A DNA stretch of 64,000 nt, from the NCBI RefSeq assembly GCF_949987535.1, contig NC_080080.1, positions 63,951,006 to 64,015,005 on the forward strand. The letters are read 5' to 3'. Positions 32,585-45,394 of this stretch are shown in pieces (within the stretch, counting starts at the first letter, position 1; each line of letters starts with the position of its first letter). The notes beneath the pieces are model-generated. The model worked only from the letters and a program-made list of their open reading frames with translations. It had not been told where the DNA came from and made no database searches. Origin of the DNA: Balaenoptera acutorostrata (Eukaryota > Chordata > Mammalia > Artiodactyla > Balaenopteridae). Both the position numbers and the translations under genes were made by a program.

Positions 32585-32724
32585 GTGTTATCCTGCAGTT
32601 CTCTTCCTCAATGTATCAGAACACATCGATATTTATGGATTTTCACTTTGCATTTGATCTTTTGATAACTTGATCTCTTCTGAATGAATCAATCCATCAG
32701 GTTGGCATTTGTATTGGTTTGCAC
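32585..32724 (+). repeat. Unnamed repeat, copy B
   Basis: Partner of 31770-31915, in the same orientation, roughly 70% alike by eye over the last ~95 bp. It ends in 'catttgtattggtttgcac'. Confidence 0.6.
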
Positions 32725-35227
32725 TTAACATGCTATTAGTACTTTTATCACTCAAATGCTTGCTAATTTTCTAGAATTCTTGAAGACTTCTTTTAATATT
32801 GGCATATGCTTTGAAATCATTCAAGCATAGAAGAAATCCTGTAATCCTCATTCTCTACTTTTATTTTGCTCCATTTTCTCCTTAATGGTTTCTGTACCAT
32901 ATAGAAGCAGGAAGAATCAAATTTCCTTAAATAATCCCTAATTTCTATTCCATTTCCTGAAGAATATGTTAGTAACTTTTAAGTTTCAGAGTCTCAAAAT
33001 ATTAATAATTGATCATTAATTTCTATTTGGTAGGCACCATTTCTTCCCTACAATGTATTTTTATCAAATTTCTTGCTTCAGACCAATATTCTCTAACTTA
33101 GTCAATTGAAATGTAAGGCTTTTCCGCTATTTAACTCTATGTCCCATGGTACTAAGGCAAGTGTTCTTTACATGGGAACAACTCGGTCAATATTTGTTGA
33201 ATTAAGTCATTAGACATATTGAAGAAAAGGCTTACAAGCCCAAGTCTCTTAAATTAAGGTGAATATCTCACTGTGGTACCTCTCAGGTCTCTAAATTGAT
33301 CTAGCTCCATGCAGAGCACACAATCAATTTAAAATGAGTAGCATAGCCCAGCTGGGAAATACCTGACAAAAAATTAACTCTAGGCAAACAGAACGCACAA
33401 AGAGTCACTATTTATAGTGAAAATTAGCCAGCCATTCTCCTAATTCTTCTAAATCTTGATGTGCTAAAGTAATAGTGTTTAGATACAACTTAACTGGAAG
33501 TACTTTTTTAAAAAAATCTCATCCTCTTTTTCTGCCTTAAAAGAAAGAAAACAGTCAAGTTTTGATGTTTATTCTCAGACTTAGCAATATTATGATTTCA
33601 TGTATTTTTATTGTTCATTTGCTGGAATAAAGAGAGGAAAATTTTATTCCTTGGGGTGAAAAGCTTCCTGTTGGAACAGAATTATTTTTCTTATTCTTAT
33701 TCAAATCTTTTAGTACTTTGAGATTTAAAAGCAATAAAATATCTGTACCTGCCTTTTTGTGGGACTAAAAAACACGAGTGAAATTAAATTGTGTTCATGG
33801 GGATCAAATGGGAAAAATCCATTTGACACCATTAGCTTTGGGGTCCCAAGAGAACACATGAAACACATTGTATTTCCCTATCTGAAAACATAACCAGAAT
33901 CTATCTATACAATGCCAAACATGCGGAATATGAACAACACAATCAGTCACCTAACAATCTGCATGATGCCAAACATCTGGATATTTGGAAACTTCCAGAT
34001 GAATGAGTGAATTTTTCGACTTTCTCCTGAATTTTTTTGGCAACATGTGAACACAACCAAGTGTGGCACTTTTGATTGTGTTGTTACTTTCAAGTGTCAG
34101 GTTCCAAAATGTCATAAAAGTTCTAGCCCTTCAATATCCAAAGAAAACCTATATAGAATACAGATTTTTTTGTGATTCATTTTGAAAAAGAACTTATACT
34201 GAACGCTTACAATAGCAAAATTCGGGTCCATTCAATGAATTTGTATGTTTACTCTATAGATTTTAGAAAGCAGAGCAGTAATGTTCTACTTTACAGGGAA
34301 AATATCTGTATTGACATAATCTGTCTTAAGCTTCCAATGTACCCCATTTTTAACTCATCATGTTATTGTGCCTCCTCTCATCCCTCGCTTACTGTCTGAG
34401 ATGTTTCTTGAGGAAGGATGTGGGAAAGAAAAATACTTTGTGACTAGGAGCAGACAAATGAAAAAGTTAAGGCTCAGACATCCAGAGGCCAAAATGGAAC
34501 AAAGCTTTGGCAACGACCTGAGACGCAGAGGGAAAACAAATGACATCAGGTGCTGGCAGGAGATGCTCGTTAGGGGAAGTCAGAGAGGATGGAGATACCC
34601 TCCCTCCATACAAGGACCACATGGAAGCCATGTTGGGAATCCATTGAGAATTTAGATCAACTTTAAAGAAGGAAGAAGAGACTAAGAGTCTGTGACTAGA
34701 CATTTCAAAACTACTACCCTAATTCTCTTCCTTTTTCTTTTCCCTCCTCCTCCCCCTCCTTTGTCTCTTCCTTCTCCTTCCTCTCTCTTCCTCCTTCCTT
34801 CCCCCCACCCTGTCTCTGTATATTCATATCCCTGATCTTAAAAATGCAATCCGCAGACAGAACCTTTTCATGTAATACAACCCCTCTTTCTAAACACCAC
34901 TCCATCTCTTCTTTCTTCCTGGCTAAATGTCTCTAACCTCTCAGGCTCCTGTAAGCACTCTGCTGCCTATCCACTAGATACCTTTTTTTTGCTCCCTACA
35001 GGCCAGCTTTGGTTGCTGTTACTCAGTGCTAGATCGTCCATTAAGCTAATGAAGCTTAAGCTTCAGAACCCCTTCTTTTTTATTATCCAAGACCATGTGA
35101 GTGGCCCTAGAAATGTGTTCATATGTTTTGATAAAATTTGCAACACAGCATGAAGTTGCAGGGTCAGAGGTTGTATTGCAGTATGGCACCTGACACCAGA
35201 AATATGTTGATATGAAAGAGAATCAAG
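32725..35227. other. Unique intergenic DNA with a pyrimidine tract
   Basis: No recognisable repeat over most of the stretch. 34368-34655 holds a 95-codon open frame (MPPLIPRLLSEMF start, basic, no motif). 34726-34812 is an almost pure C/T tract. No splice-site pattern convincing enough to call an exon. Confidence 0.5.
34726..34812. repeat. Polypyrimidine (CT-rich) tract
   Basis: About 87 bp that are nearly all C and T, including CTCCTCC and CTTCC runs. Such tracts can form triplex (H-DNA) structures. Confidence 0.85.
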
Positions 35228-35241
35228 ATTTGAAAGGCACA

Positions 35242-36075
35242 CATCATCAAAAAATCTACAAACAATAAATGCTGGAGAGGGTGTGGAGAAAAGGGAACCC
35301 TCTTGCACTGTTGGTGAGAATGTAAATTGATAGAGCCACTATGGAGAACAGTGTGGAGGTTCCTTAAAAAACTAAAAATAGAAATACCATACAACCCAGC
35401 AATCCCACTACTGGGCATATACCCTGAGAAAACCATAATTCAAAAGAGTCATGTAACACAATGTTAATTGCAGCTCTACAATAGGCAGGACATGGAAGCA
35501 ACCTAAGTGTCCATCAACAGATGAATGGGTAAAGAAGATGTGACACATATATACAATGGAATATTACTCAGCCATAAAAAAGAAATGAAATTGAGTTATT
35601 TGTAGTGAGGTGGATGGACCTAGAGACTGTCATACAGAGTGAAATAAGTCAGAAAGAGAAGAATAAATACCATATACTAACACATATATATGGAATCTAA
35701 AAAAATTTTTCTAAAATGGTTCTGAAGAACCTAGGGGCAGGACAGGAATAAAGATGCAGATGTAGAGAATGGACTTGAGGACACAGGGAGGGGGAAGGGT
35801 AAGCTGGGACAAAGTGAGAGAGTGGCATGGATATATATACACTACCAAGTGTAAAATAGATAGCTAGTGGGAAGCAGCCCCATAGCACAGGGAGATCAGC
35901 TCCGTGCTCTGTGACTACCTAGAGGGGTGGGATAGGGAGGGTGGGAGGGAGCCGCAAGAGGGAGGAGATATGGGGATATATGTATATGTATAGCTGATTC
36001 ACTTTGTTATAAAGCAGAAACTAACACACCACTGTAAATCAATTATACTCCAATAAAGATGTTAAAAAAAAAAAA
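35242..36075 (+). mobile_element. LINE-1 3' fragment, 5' truncated, with perfect target duplication
   Basis: Plus-strand L1 of 834 bp beginning in the ORF2 C-terminal cysteine region ([12 protein letters not shown] area), through the ORF2 end and 3' UTR to an AATAAA-containing end and A13 tail. A perfect 14-bp duplication, ATTTGAAAGGCACA, lies at 35228-35241 and 36076-36089. ORF2 here has a frame break (TGT AAC ACA region near 35455) and is non-functional. Confidence 0.95.
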
Positions 36076-36089
36076 ATTTGAAAGGCACA

Positions 36090-36954
36090 GAACCAGAAGC
36101 TAGTCTGTGGAAAGTTACAAATTGAAGACAGATTCAGTTCTCACTGATGCTTAGTCAAAATGAATGTTCTCTTTTGTCAACAAGTTCTTGATCACTATAA
36201 GAAATACAATAATAAATGCACTATATATTTTTTCCTTTTTAATGGAGGTCATAATGAATGAAATTAATCAGAATTCCCATTTGTAGGGCACACATCTATA
36301 GCAGGACTACAAAGAGCCACTGTGTCTATGTTTAAATTAATATGATTTATGTATCCCAAATTATTAGATACCATCTAAGCATATCTGTACATCTTGTCCT
36401 GATAAAAGATTAGGTATTTCACTCAAAGCTACACATAAAATCACCACCAACACAGAGAAATTGACTGAAAAAGCAATTGTTCCAATGACAAAATCCCTAT
36501 ACATGTTCATTGGGAAGTCATCCAGTGGTAGTATAAGAGCAATTTATTCACAATCGTGTGGCTCAGCACGATGTCGTGACAATGCTTAAATGCATTTGAG
36601 TGGCTCTTGAGCCATCTTAATTTCAGATTAATTTTGCACGTTTTTCAGAATCGTCAATAATATTAAAAATCAAATATTTTTTGAAGACGTATACTAGTAG
36701 GAAGCCAAACATATAAACTGAAGTAAAGAAAACTGGTAGAATCTTCAAAGTGTCTTTAAAGTTTGAGATAACTACAATATTTAAAATATGTAATTAGTTA
36801 TTTCTTTTATTATTCTAAATGAATATTGCCTTTGCTCCTAAGTTTGTATTTATAATTTTGCATTCCTTTTCTTAGAGAAAGCCCCCCAAATCATATGAGT
36901 TTCAGGTTCCACAAACCCTGGTTTTACCCCTCACTTCACCATTATAGCATCATT
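36090..36954. other. Unique DNA
   Basis: AT-rich sequence with no repeat or reading frame that I can support. Confidence 0.5.
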
Positions 36955-37135
36955 TCACTAAGTACAAGAAGCTCCTGCCTCGGAATCATCTGTCAAAATG
37001 CAGAGTCATGGACCCAACTCTACATGTACAGAATCAGCACCTGCAAAGGTGATTCTGGGGACTTGCATTTTTGACAAGGTCTGTGTGTGATCCTTCTGCA
37101 TATTCAAGATTGAGAAATGCTGCTCTTTTAGAAAT
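36955..37135 (+). mobile_element. hAT-Charlie MITE, MER5-like
   Basis: 'ctcggaatcatctgtcaaaatgcagagtcatggaccc', 'cagaatcagcacctg', 'ggtgattctgg' and the terminal 'attgagaaatgctgc' follow MER5A-type order (tgcacattagaatcacctggg … gcctgggcccca … gattctgattca … gttgagaaccactg). No transposase. Confidence 0.6.
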
Positions 37136-37421
37136 GTTTTCTTGGAAGTCTAATAAGCTACTTCTTGTCAACCCCATTTTTCTAGTTCTCATCTCCTCAT
37201 CCTTTCCATTACATTTGACACAATTGAAGCTCTCCTTTTCTTGAAAGTAAAGCTTGTTTGAGTTATTTCTGGTACTTCCTGATTTTTCTCTCCTCCCTCT
37301 TTTGGACTTCTATCCCCTAAATGTTGGCATATCCAACCAGGTTCTAATCTTAACCCTCTACTTTTATCTACCCTTTTTTTTCCATTAGTGGTCCAAGTCA
37401 CTACCAGACCCAATTATCACC

Positions 37422-37859
37422 TGTATGAATTTCCTAGGGCAGGCATAACAAGTTACCACAAATAAAGTGGCTTAAAACAACTGAAATGAATTATCTGGAG
37501 GCCAAAAGTCTAAAATCAACATATCAGCAAGGTGTCTGGAGGCGCTGAAGAATTTGCTAAATGCCTCTCTCCTAGATTCTGTTGGCTCCCAGCAATCTTC
37601 TTCAGGCAATCTTTGGTGTTTTGGGCTTGTAAGTGCACCACTCCAATGGCTGCCTTCATCTTCACATGGCATTCTCTCGTGTGTGTATATCTAAATTTCC
37701 CTCTTTTTAAAAGGACACCAGTCATATGGGATTTAGGACCACCCTAATCCAGTAGGACCTCATCTATACTTGATTACATCTGCAAAGATCCTATTTCCAA
37801 ATAAGGTCATATTCTCAGGTCCTGGGTTTGGGGGCAGGGACACTATTCAACCCAGTACA
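37422..37859 (-). mobile_element. MLT1-type LTR (ERVL-MaLR)
   Basis: Read on the plus strand it is the reverse complement of an MLT1 LTR: 'tgtatgaatttcctagggc', 'ttaccacaaataaagtggcttaaaacaac', 'ggaggccaaaagtctaaaatcaa', 'aaggacaccagtcatatgggattta', 'catctgcaaagatcctatttccaaataaggtca', ending in CA. About 438 bp, no internal region. An old, inert solo LTR. Confidence 0.8.
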
Positions 37860-39996
37860 TCATCTCTGTGCAAATGGTTCCCTACAACTAGAGAATTAGT
37901 CTTTGAAATGTCCCAATATCCCATTAAATTCAAATTAACCAATTCATCAAACTATCTATCTTCTTTCAATTCACCCTATAAAATAACTCTTTAAGTAGTG
38001 AATGGACCTCGTACTTCTTCCTCATTTAGACCCTGTTCATCTCAGCATAGTCAGATCGATCAGGAATCAGGACACTCATTCTACCCTAATGACAGAGTGT
38101 GTACATGAAACTGTGTCATGGGGCCAACCACTGTAAGCACCGTCCTCACTTTGCATGTGTCATTTGTAATGGCCTCGCAAAGTTAGATTGAGTGCTGTGG
38201 TCCTGAAATGATCTGGTCATGATCATTTACTCTTAGCTTAAAGAAAACTAATATTTCAATATTATAAAATAATTTAATCTGCATTGTGGATTAAATTGCT
38301 AAAGTATAGTTACTCATTTGAATTCACCATCTCAGTAAACAGTTAGCAATGCATTAACAGAATTATTTAATAAAAATAGGAGCATACAACATCAGTATTG
38401 TGTCTGTTATCTCCCCATAAAACTGTAGTGATATTCTCAACTCCATGTTTTACAGTTAACAATAGCAGTTCATTTAGGGACAGTGAACAAGTTAATTTTT
38501 TAAATAAAAGTGGATGTTATTATTTGAAGAAGGAATTATAATTCAAATAAGTAGTATACTGTTTCCAAGGAGTAAAAGGATTTTACAGATAATCTGGTAA
38601 TCATGACATGTTTAGAAAAATAAATATGAAGAGACTGATAACTTAAGATCTTGGTTTCTAATCACCGAGTTATAGTGCCTTGTAGCTAAAACACTACTCA
38701 GAATGAAAGTGAATCTGAGTAATTGTGGTCATTCTTTTAACCTTTTTTGTCAATTGCCAAGTAGCCATAAATTTCCTCTGAGTCTATTTTGGGAAAGAGA
38801 CAAGATAAAAATCTCTATAAAATTCTTTAAATATTCTTTGTTAAAAAAATAAAGATGCTTAGCATATACTTATATCACATATTTTCCTTTTTCTATCAAG
38901 CAGAATACTATAAGCACTTCCTTAATTATTACATCTGTGGAAATCAATGTTTATTCTGCATTAACAAATTGAATAATGTGATAAATTGCTTGAAACAATA
39001 CGATAACATTCTGAAATCATGTTTTTCTTTCTCTCTATACAGAGAGAGAGAATTTGAAAGAAAAACTGGAATTATCCAAGGTTGAATGGCTGAATTTTAG
39101 TTCAAAATTCACAATACTATGGCCTTTAATCTTGTGGTTGAATAGGTGTCCCTTATAAAGCATTCTATATCTAAGCAGCAATATTCCAAGCAATTACAGA
39201 GTTACAAGGCCATTCATTGCTCACTATATTAGAAATAGGATATTTTCACAGGTAATTAAAATGGATTGTGGGCTCATCAAAGGTTATTTTGAAATGGTCT
39301 GTGGAAAGGACATACTGTTCTGTCACTCACTCAGAAATTATTCCCTCAGACACTTGCCAGTTTTTTTTTTTTTTTAAGGCAATTCAAGAGCCAGGAAGGG
39401 GTCTCAAATGTAATTTTAAGACATAAAGAAGAATTACAGCATAAATCTACAATGAACAGATAAATTGTCCTGAGCTCCCAAATTGTGCTATTTGTAGTTT
39501 GAACACACAAGCGGGGGGGTAGCCATATGGCAGAGGCCACCCTTCTCCAATACAAAAAGTTACTAAATCTCCTGGAGTTGGCTATAGGAAACCATAATTA
39601 TTTTCAAATGGAAAAAAGCCACAAATTTCCTTTCCCTCTCCATACAGACCATTTTCTTATCCCAAATTACATATTTTCAACTTCATCACACATCAGAATG
39701 TTAGGTCAAACCCCCATCCTAAGCATATTAAAATTCTTTCCTACCCCTGAACCTGTGGCACAAACAAGACTACTATTTCAGTATCATGATTATTTTATAA
39801 TTGCCTCATGATTTTCCTATCAGTTGTTTTTCAGTGTTAATATGTGCAATTGAGAGCAAATATACTATTCATTTTAACTCTCTCCAAGAAAGAGTTAAGG
39901 CTATGTTTCCTGTTTATATCTATTAATATTTCCACAAAACATTATAAGTGTTTCTCTGTTATCTCTGATGAAGTGTCAGCACCATCCAAAGAAGAC
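37860..39996. other. Unique DNA
   Basis: No gene, no confident repeat. 39010-39055 contains a short inverted CTCTCTATACAGAGAGAG element. A 15-nt T-run lies at about 39361-39375 and an 8-nt G-run near 39512. Confidence 0.5.
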
Positions 39997-40008
39997 AGAA
40001 GTGAAGGG

Positions 40009-40791
40009 TGAGGAAAAAAGGGAACCCTCTTGCACTGTTGGTGGGAATGTAAATTGATACAGCCATTATGGAGAACAGTATGGAGGTTCCTTAAAAAACT
40101 AAAAATAGAACTACCACACGACCCAGCAATCCCACTACTGGGCCTATACCCTGAGAAAACCATAATTCAAAAAGAGTCATGTACCACAATGTTCATTGCA
40201 GCACTATTTACAATAGCCAGGACATGGAAGCAACCTAAGTGTCCATTGACAGATGAATGGGTAAAGAAGATGTGGCACATATATAGAATGGAATATTACT
40301 CAGCCATAAAAAGAAACAAAATTGAGTTATTTTTAGTGAGGTGGATGGACCTAGAGTCTGTCATACAGAGTGAAGTAAGTCAGAAAGAGAAAAACAAATA
40401 CCATATGCTAACACATATAATGGAATCTAAAAAAAACAAAAAATTAGTTCTGAAGAACCTAGGGGCAGGACAGGAATAAAGATGCAGACGTAGAGAATCG
40501 ACTTGAGGACACGGGGAGGGGGAAGTGAGAGAGTGGCATGGATATATATACACTACCAAATGTAAAATAGATTGCTAGTGGGAAGCAGCCGCATAGCACA
40601 GGGAGATCAGCTCGGTGCTTTGTGACCACCTAGAGGGGTGGGATAGGGAGGGTTGGAGGGAGATGCAAGAGTGAGGAGATATGGGGATATACGTATATGT
40701 ATAGCTGATTCACTTTGTTATAAAGCAGAAACTAACACACCATTGTAAAGCAATTATACTCCAATAAAAATGTTAAAAATAAATAAATAAA
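40009..40791 (+). mobile_element. LINE-1 3' fragment, 5' truncated, with target duplication
   Basis: Plus-strand L1 of 783 bp, starting in the ORF2 cysteine region and ending in a 3' UTR with AATAAA and a patterned AAATAAATAAATAAA tail. A perfect 12-bp duplication, AGAAGTGAAGGG, lies at 39997-40008 and 40792-40803. It covers almost the same part of L1 as 35242-36075. Confidence 0.95.
40030..40430 (+). pseudogene. L1 ORF2 C-terminal fragment, open
   Basis: The open frame contains [66 protein letters not shown] and ends around HIMESKKNK, where a 1-bp change carries the frame beyond the usual stop to 40479. It is only the last ~130 residues of ORF2, with no start or catalytic domain. Confidence 0.85.
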
Positions 40792-40803
40792 AGAAGTGAA
40801 GGG

Positions 40804-43101
40804 ACAAAAGTGAGTTTTTCTAGTGTAGGTCATAACCCAGTCTTCTCAATCCAGATCTTCATTTCATTTACCTTAAAACGTCCTAATTCTCTGTACATGT
40901 ACAATGGATATTAAGCAGGGGGAAAATCTACAAATTGATAAAAAGCCATTTTATGTTTCTGGTAGAGAAATTTTCTTAATTCAATGAAACCTTACTATAA
41001 CAATTTATTAACATATGGACTTTTCAGGTACAAAGGAAAATGCTTTATAAAAAATTCCAAAATTACCTCTTTATCAACCATCCCCACCTACTCTATTCCA
41101 GGGACAGAATTTTGATGCACTTCAAGTTAGTTTCTTTGTATTTTGCAATGCCAAAAATTGTAACTGTACCAACTAGGGAACTTGAGCATCAATAGAAGAC
41201 CGACAAAATGCCTGTCACTGGGGTAAAATACAGAAGTCAGTAGTGAAATACTAATGAGAAATGTTTAAGGATTGAGCTTGGAAAAGAGATTGCCTTACTT
41301 TCTATCAAATGTGACAGAGATTTCTAAAGAATTTCTAAAGAATTTCAGCAACTCTTTTTGAGAAACACCTGAGGAGATGTTTAACAGAAGTTTGGATTTA
41401 TCTTTCCTGTTTATGATCCCTAAACACATCCCCTGTTACACTTTAGCTTTATAGAAAGAACACTACACCTGTGAATGCATCGAGCAGCACCAGGTCCCCC
41501 TTGCCAACGTTAAGAAGCACATCACATATGTTATGGTGGTTTTTACTTGGCTATTCATCCACTGAGCTGTGTATGTTGGAGACTACAGAATGGTTTGCGT
41601 AGCTGCAGAAGATGGCAAAGCCAACGTGATATAGTTATCAAATGAGAAATGTCTAAAAATTATAATTTGAAAAACTTCAAAATTTTAAGGAAATTTTACA
41701 CTGTGAAAAGAATGAAGAATATGGGACATAATTTTATGTATCACTCAGAAACTCTTCAAAGCCTAGACTCAGGTACTTTGTACAATGAATAAATAGGAAG
41801 AATACTGAATAATTAACTATGTGTTAAGTGAATTAATCTTCTTTATGCAAATCATACACTATATTTCACAGATACTTAGGCTTACATCTATATATTTTCA
41901 TATATTAAAAATTCTGATATGAGGATGCACCTTATTACTGATGGCATGAATAATTACGAGGTGGTATGTCTTCCAGCTTAGTTGTATCTAAAACAATGGA
42001 TTGTCTTACAATAAACAGGGACGTAGTTTTGATGATGACATTCCTGTTTCATTTTGTAAATGCCCTCACACTGTTCTGAAGAAGATGTACCTTGAATTTA
42101 AATGACTTAGACTCACTTTTTTAATGAAGGGATTTATATAGGGTTATTTATCAATTTTCATTTTGCCAAGAAAGGTGATTAAAAATACACATACCGATAC
42201 TATCTTTTCTTTTTCAAAAAGGATATTCTAAAAGCAAAAATATAGAAAGGTCTTAATCTCAAAATTAAGGTAAATCCTTTACTTTTAATAAAATTAACTC
42301 TATGAAAAAACATATTGTCCTTATTTTTTCCCCTTTTACTATGTGGATTTGTATCAATCTATGATCTGCAATTTTGGAATCACTCTTCCAGGATATTGTT
42401 GCACAAATGCTCACATTCATTCGCAGCCCTGTTCCTATAGATGAGAGACATTCAGAGCAAAACATGGCAATTATACTATCTAGAGAACGTGGAGACATTT
42501 CCAGAATACTTTTTTATTGATTTCAAAAATCAAAAAACTTCTATCCCAGCTTCTTTTAAAAAGGCACAAGTGTTTTATTTGATCTGAATAGTATAAACTT
42601 GAACTAAACTTCATTCACATCACTATTTTAAAGCCCAGAGCAATGGCTGAGCACTGGCCTTTGGTTATGGTCAGTTTCATATCTGATCTCTCTGTTCAAA
42701 TGTCTCCTGAGTTGGCAGGAAATGCGTTTGGTAATGTTATCCTGTGGATCTTTTCTGTCTCTAATGTCTACAATCTAAACTTAACTTGCTTCTGGCTTTA
42801 AATCCTCACACTTTGGCTCCTTCTTCTCAACCTGGCCCCTCTCTTCCACAACCAATGGAAGCCAAACCCAAGTCATGCACACTTCTGATCCAAAAAGTAT
42901 ACTTCCATTTCTGACTCACCCATCCCCAATCTTACTTCCTCTTTCACTACTCTGAACTCCTCCCAGGTGAGCACATTTGGAAAGTGTTAAGATGCATTTC
43001 TGTAGTTTATATTTTGGCAAACCTTTTCCCTGGTCCAACTCTTACTTAAAAATAAAAAAAATGTTTAACCACAGACCCAAATAGCAAATAAATATTTGTT
43101 A
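40804..43101. other. Unique DNA
   Basis: No supported gene. The 77-codon minus frame at 42265-42498 has no motif. 42640-43060 is pyrimidine-rich and faintly L2-like. 41300-41345 carries a small tandem repeat of 'ttctaaagaa'. Confidence 0.45.
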
Positions 43102-43112
43102 AAAAACAGAAC

Positions 43113-43470
43113 AGGGGCTTCCCTGGTGGCACAGTGGTTAAGAATCCGCCTGTCAATGCAGGCGACACGGGTTTGAGCCCTGGTCCCGGAAGATCCCACA
43201 TGCAGTGGAGCAACTAACCCCGTGCGCTACAACTACTGAGCCTGTGCTCTAGAGCCCGCGTGCCACAACTACTGAGCCCATGCACTGCAACCACTGAAGC
43301 CTGCATGCCTAGAGCCCGTGCTCCGCAACAAGAGAAGCCACTGCAATAAGAAGCCCGCGCACCGCAACAAAGAGTAGCCCCCGCTCGCCGCAACTAAAAG
43401 AAAGCCTACACGCAGCAACGGGAACCCAACACAGACAAAAATAAAAATTAATTAATTTAAAAAACAGGAC
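43113..43470 (+). mobile_element. CHR-type SINE, older long form
   Basis: Plus-strand SINE with head GGGCTTCCCTGGTGGCACAG and a B box (GGGTTTGAGCCC, first C changed). Its long body has repeated ACAACTACTGAGCC units and AGCCACTGCAATAAGAAGCCC, typical of the wider CHR/ruminant-related SINEs, not the GC-rich young form. The tail is ATAAAAATTAATTAATTTAA-like. A probable 11-bp duplication, AAAAACAGAAC, lies at 43102-43112 and 43471-43481. Confidence 0.92.
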
Positions 43471-43889
43471 AAAAACAGAACTAGCTGATAGCTCCAGTAA
43501 TTCTTACTCACGTACTGTACTTAATAAATATCTTGATTCCCAGGTTTGGCTTTAGAAGGAATTTTCCCTGAGGTCTTTAGAATACTTTCTTATGCTCGCG
43601 TTTTCTTCGTATGAGTAGATAGTAAGATAACAGGGACTGTCTACAAGATGATGACCACAATCCTTATAATCTAACTTCTCAATTAACATATTGGTAGGGT
43701 GTGGGGCTAAAATTGTTTCTTGACATGGGACTTCTTCAACTTTTAGAAAATAATCATACTGTATGCACCTATTATAATACTCTCATTTTATAGATGGGAA
43801 ACTGAGAACTGAAGAGAGGAAATGGCTCGTCACAAAATATACTGAAGAGAAGAGAAAGTGGCACACCTGAACTAAAACAACTCTTGACT

Positions 43890-44985
43890 TCAATTTAGAT
43901 AGCTGGAGGAAAGTAAATACCATATACAAAATCAATTTGAAATGGCCTAGACTCCACTGAAAAGGTAAAACTATAAAGCTTCTAGAAGAAAATAAAACAA
44001 GAAAATCTTTGCCACCTTAGAGTAGGCAAAGATTATTTAGCACTGAACATTTTTTTAATTGCTAATTTGGACTTCATAAAAATTAAAGTTTCTACTCATC
44101 AAAAGATATAATTAAAAGTATGAAAAAGCAAGCCACACATTGAAGAAAACATTTGTAATACATATATCCAACAAAGAAATTGAGAAAACATTTGTAATAC
44201 ATATATCCAACAAAGAAATTGAGCTAGAATATATAAAGAACTCCTACAAATAAATAACAAAAGACAACTTAATTGTTAAAATGAGCAAAAGACATGAAAA
44301 GCCACTTCATGTGGCTAATAAGTACATTAAAAGATTCTAAAAGTCATTAGTCATCGGGGAAATGCCAAGTAAAACTATAATTAAGTACCATTTCATACCC
44401 ACTAGATTGTCTAAAATAAATAAGACTAATAAAACAAAATGTTAGTGAGGATATGGAGTAACTAGAACACTCATTTACTCTGCTGGTGAGTTTGTAAGTT
44501 GATATAACACTTTACAAAATTATTAGAAGTTTCATTATAAATACCTAAAGAAATGAAAATATATGTCCACAAAAAGACTTGTACTGGAATATAACATAAC
44601 AGTTCTTTTCAAAATAATTAAAACTTGTCCAAATGTCCATCAATAGGAGAACAAATTAACAAATTGTGACATACTCATTTAATAAAATATTCTTCAGCAA
44701 TTAAAAAAGAATGAACTACTGATACACAGAACTTGGGAAAACATCAAAAATATTATGTGGAGCAAACTAAGCCAGACATAAAAGATGACATACTGTATAT
44801 CCATTTATGCAACATTCAAAAACAGGCAAAACAAATATACAGAGACAAATCAGAACAGTGGTTGCGTATGAGAGGTAATGACTGATTGGAAAATTTCTAG
44901 GGAAAGGAAGTAGTTTTAAGATCTGTGCATTTCACTGATATAAATTTTACCTTTATTACAAAAATGCAGGAAAGAAAAATATGCT
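43890..44985 (+). mobile_element. Old LINE-1, ORF2 C-terminus and 3' UTR
   Basis: Plus-strand decayed L1 (L1ME-like): 'gcttctagaagaaaataaaac', 'tttggacttcataaaaattaaa', 'aactcctacaaataaataac', 'ggggaaatgccaagtaaaac', 'ccaaatgtccatcaataggagaac' and 'actgatacacagaacttgg' mark the order of the ORF2 end and 3' UTR. It carries an exact 39-bp tandem duplication at 44145-44222. Confidence 0.8.
44145..44222. repeat. Exact 39-bp tandem duplication
   Basis: Two identical 39-bp units (44145-44183 and 44184-44222) start with GAAAACATTTGTAATACAT and end with AAAGAAATTGA. Identity within an otherwise heavily decayed L1 shows that the duplication is much younger than the element. Confidence 0.95.
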
Positions 44986-45394
44986 CCAACTTATTTAGGA
45001 AAATAATGATTTCCCCAAATAGGTAATATCTTTATTTCTACAGAAATTTTCACCTAAACATAAAAATAGAAGCAATAGAAAAAGGACTCCATTTACCCAT
45101 TTCTCAACTTCAGTAGTTATGAACTTTATGCCAATCTCATGAAAGAGCTTTGTTAATGAGAAAGACATACTGGCACCTGCAATAAAATTATTAAGTGAAT
45201 TAAAGACACACGGCAAAAGGGGTTTCACCCTCATGATAATTAGCTCGGTCTACCATGTATTTGTTATTAATTTATACCTTTATCACCTATAAGGGATATT
45301 TAAATTCTTAAAGGCATGGTTCCTCTCTGATCCAATTTTTTTCCATTCCAACTAATTTATTTAGTAATGTGAAAGAAGGCCCATGTAGAAAAAT

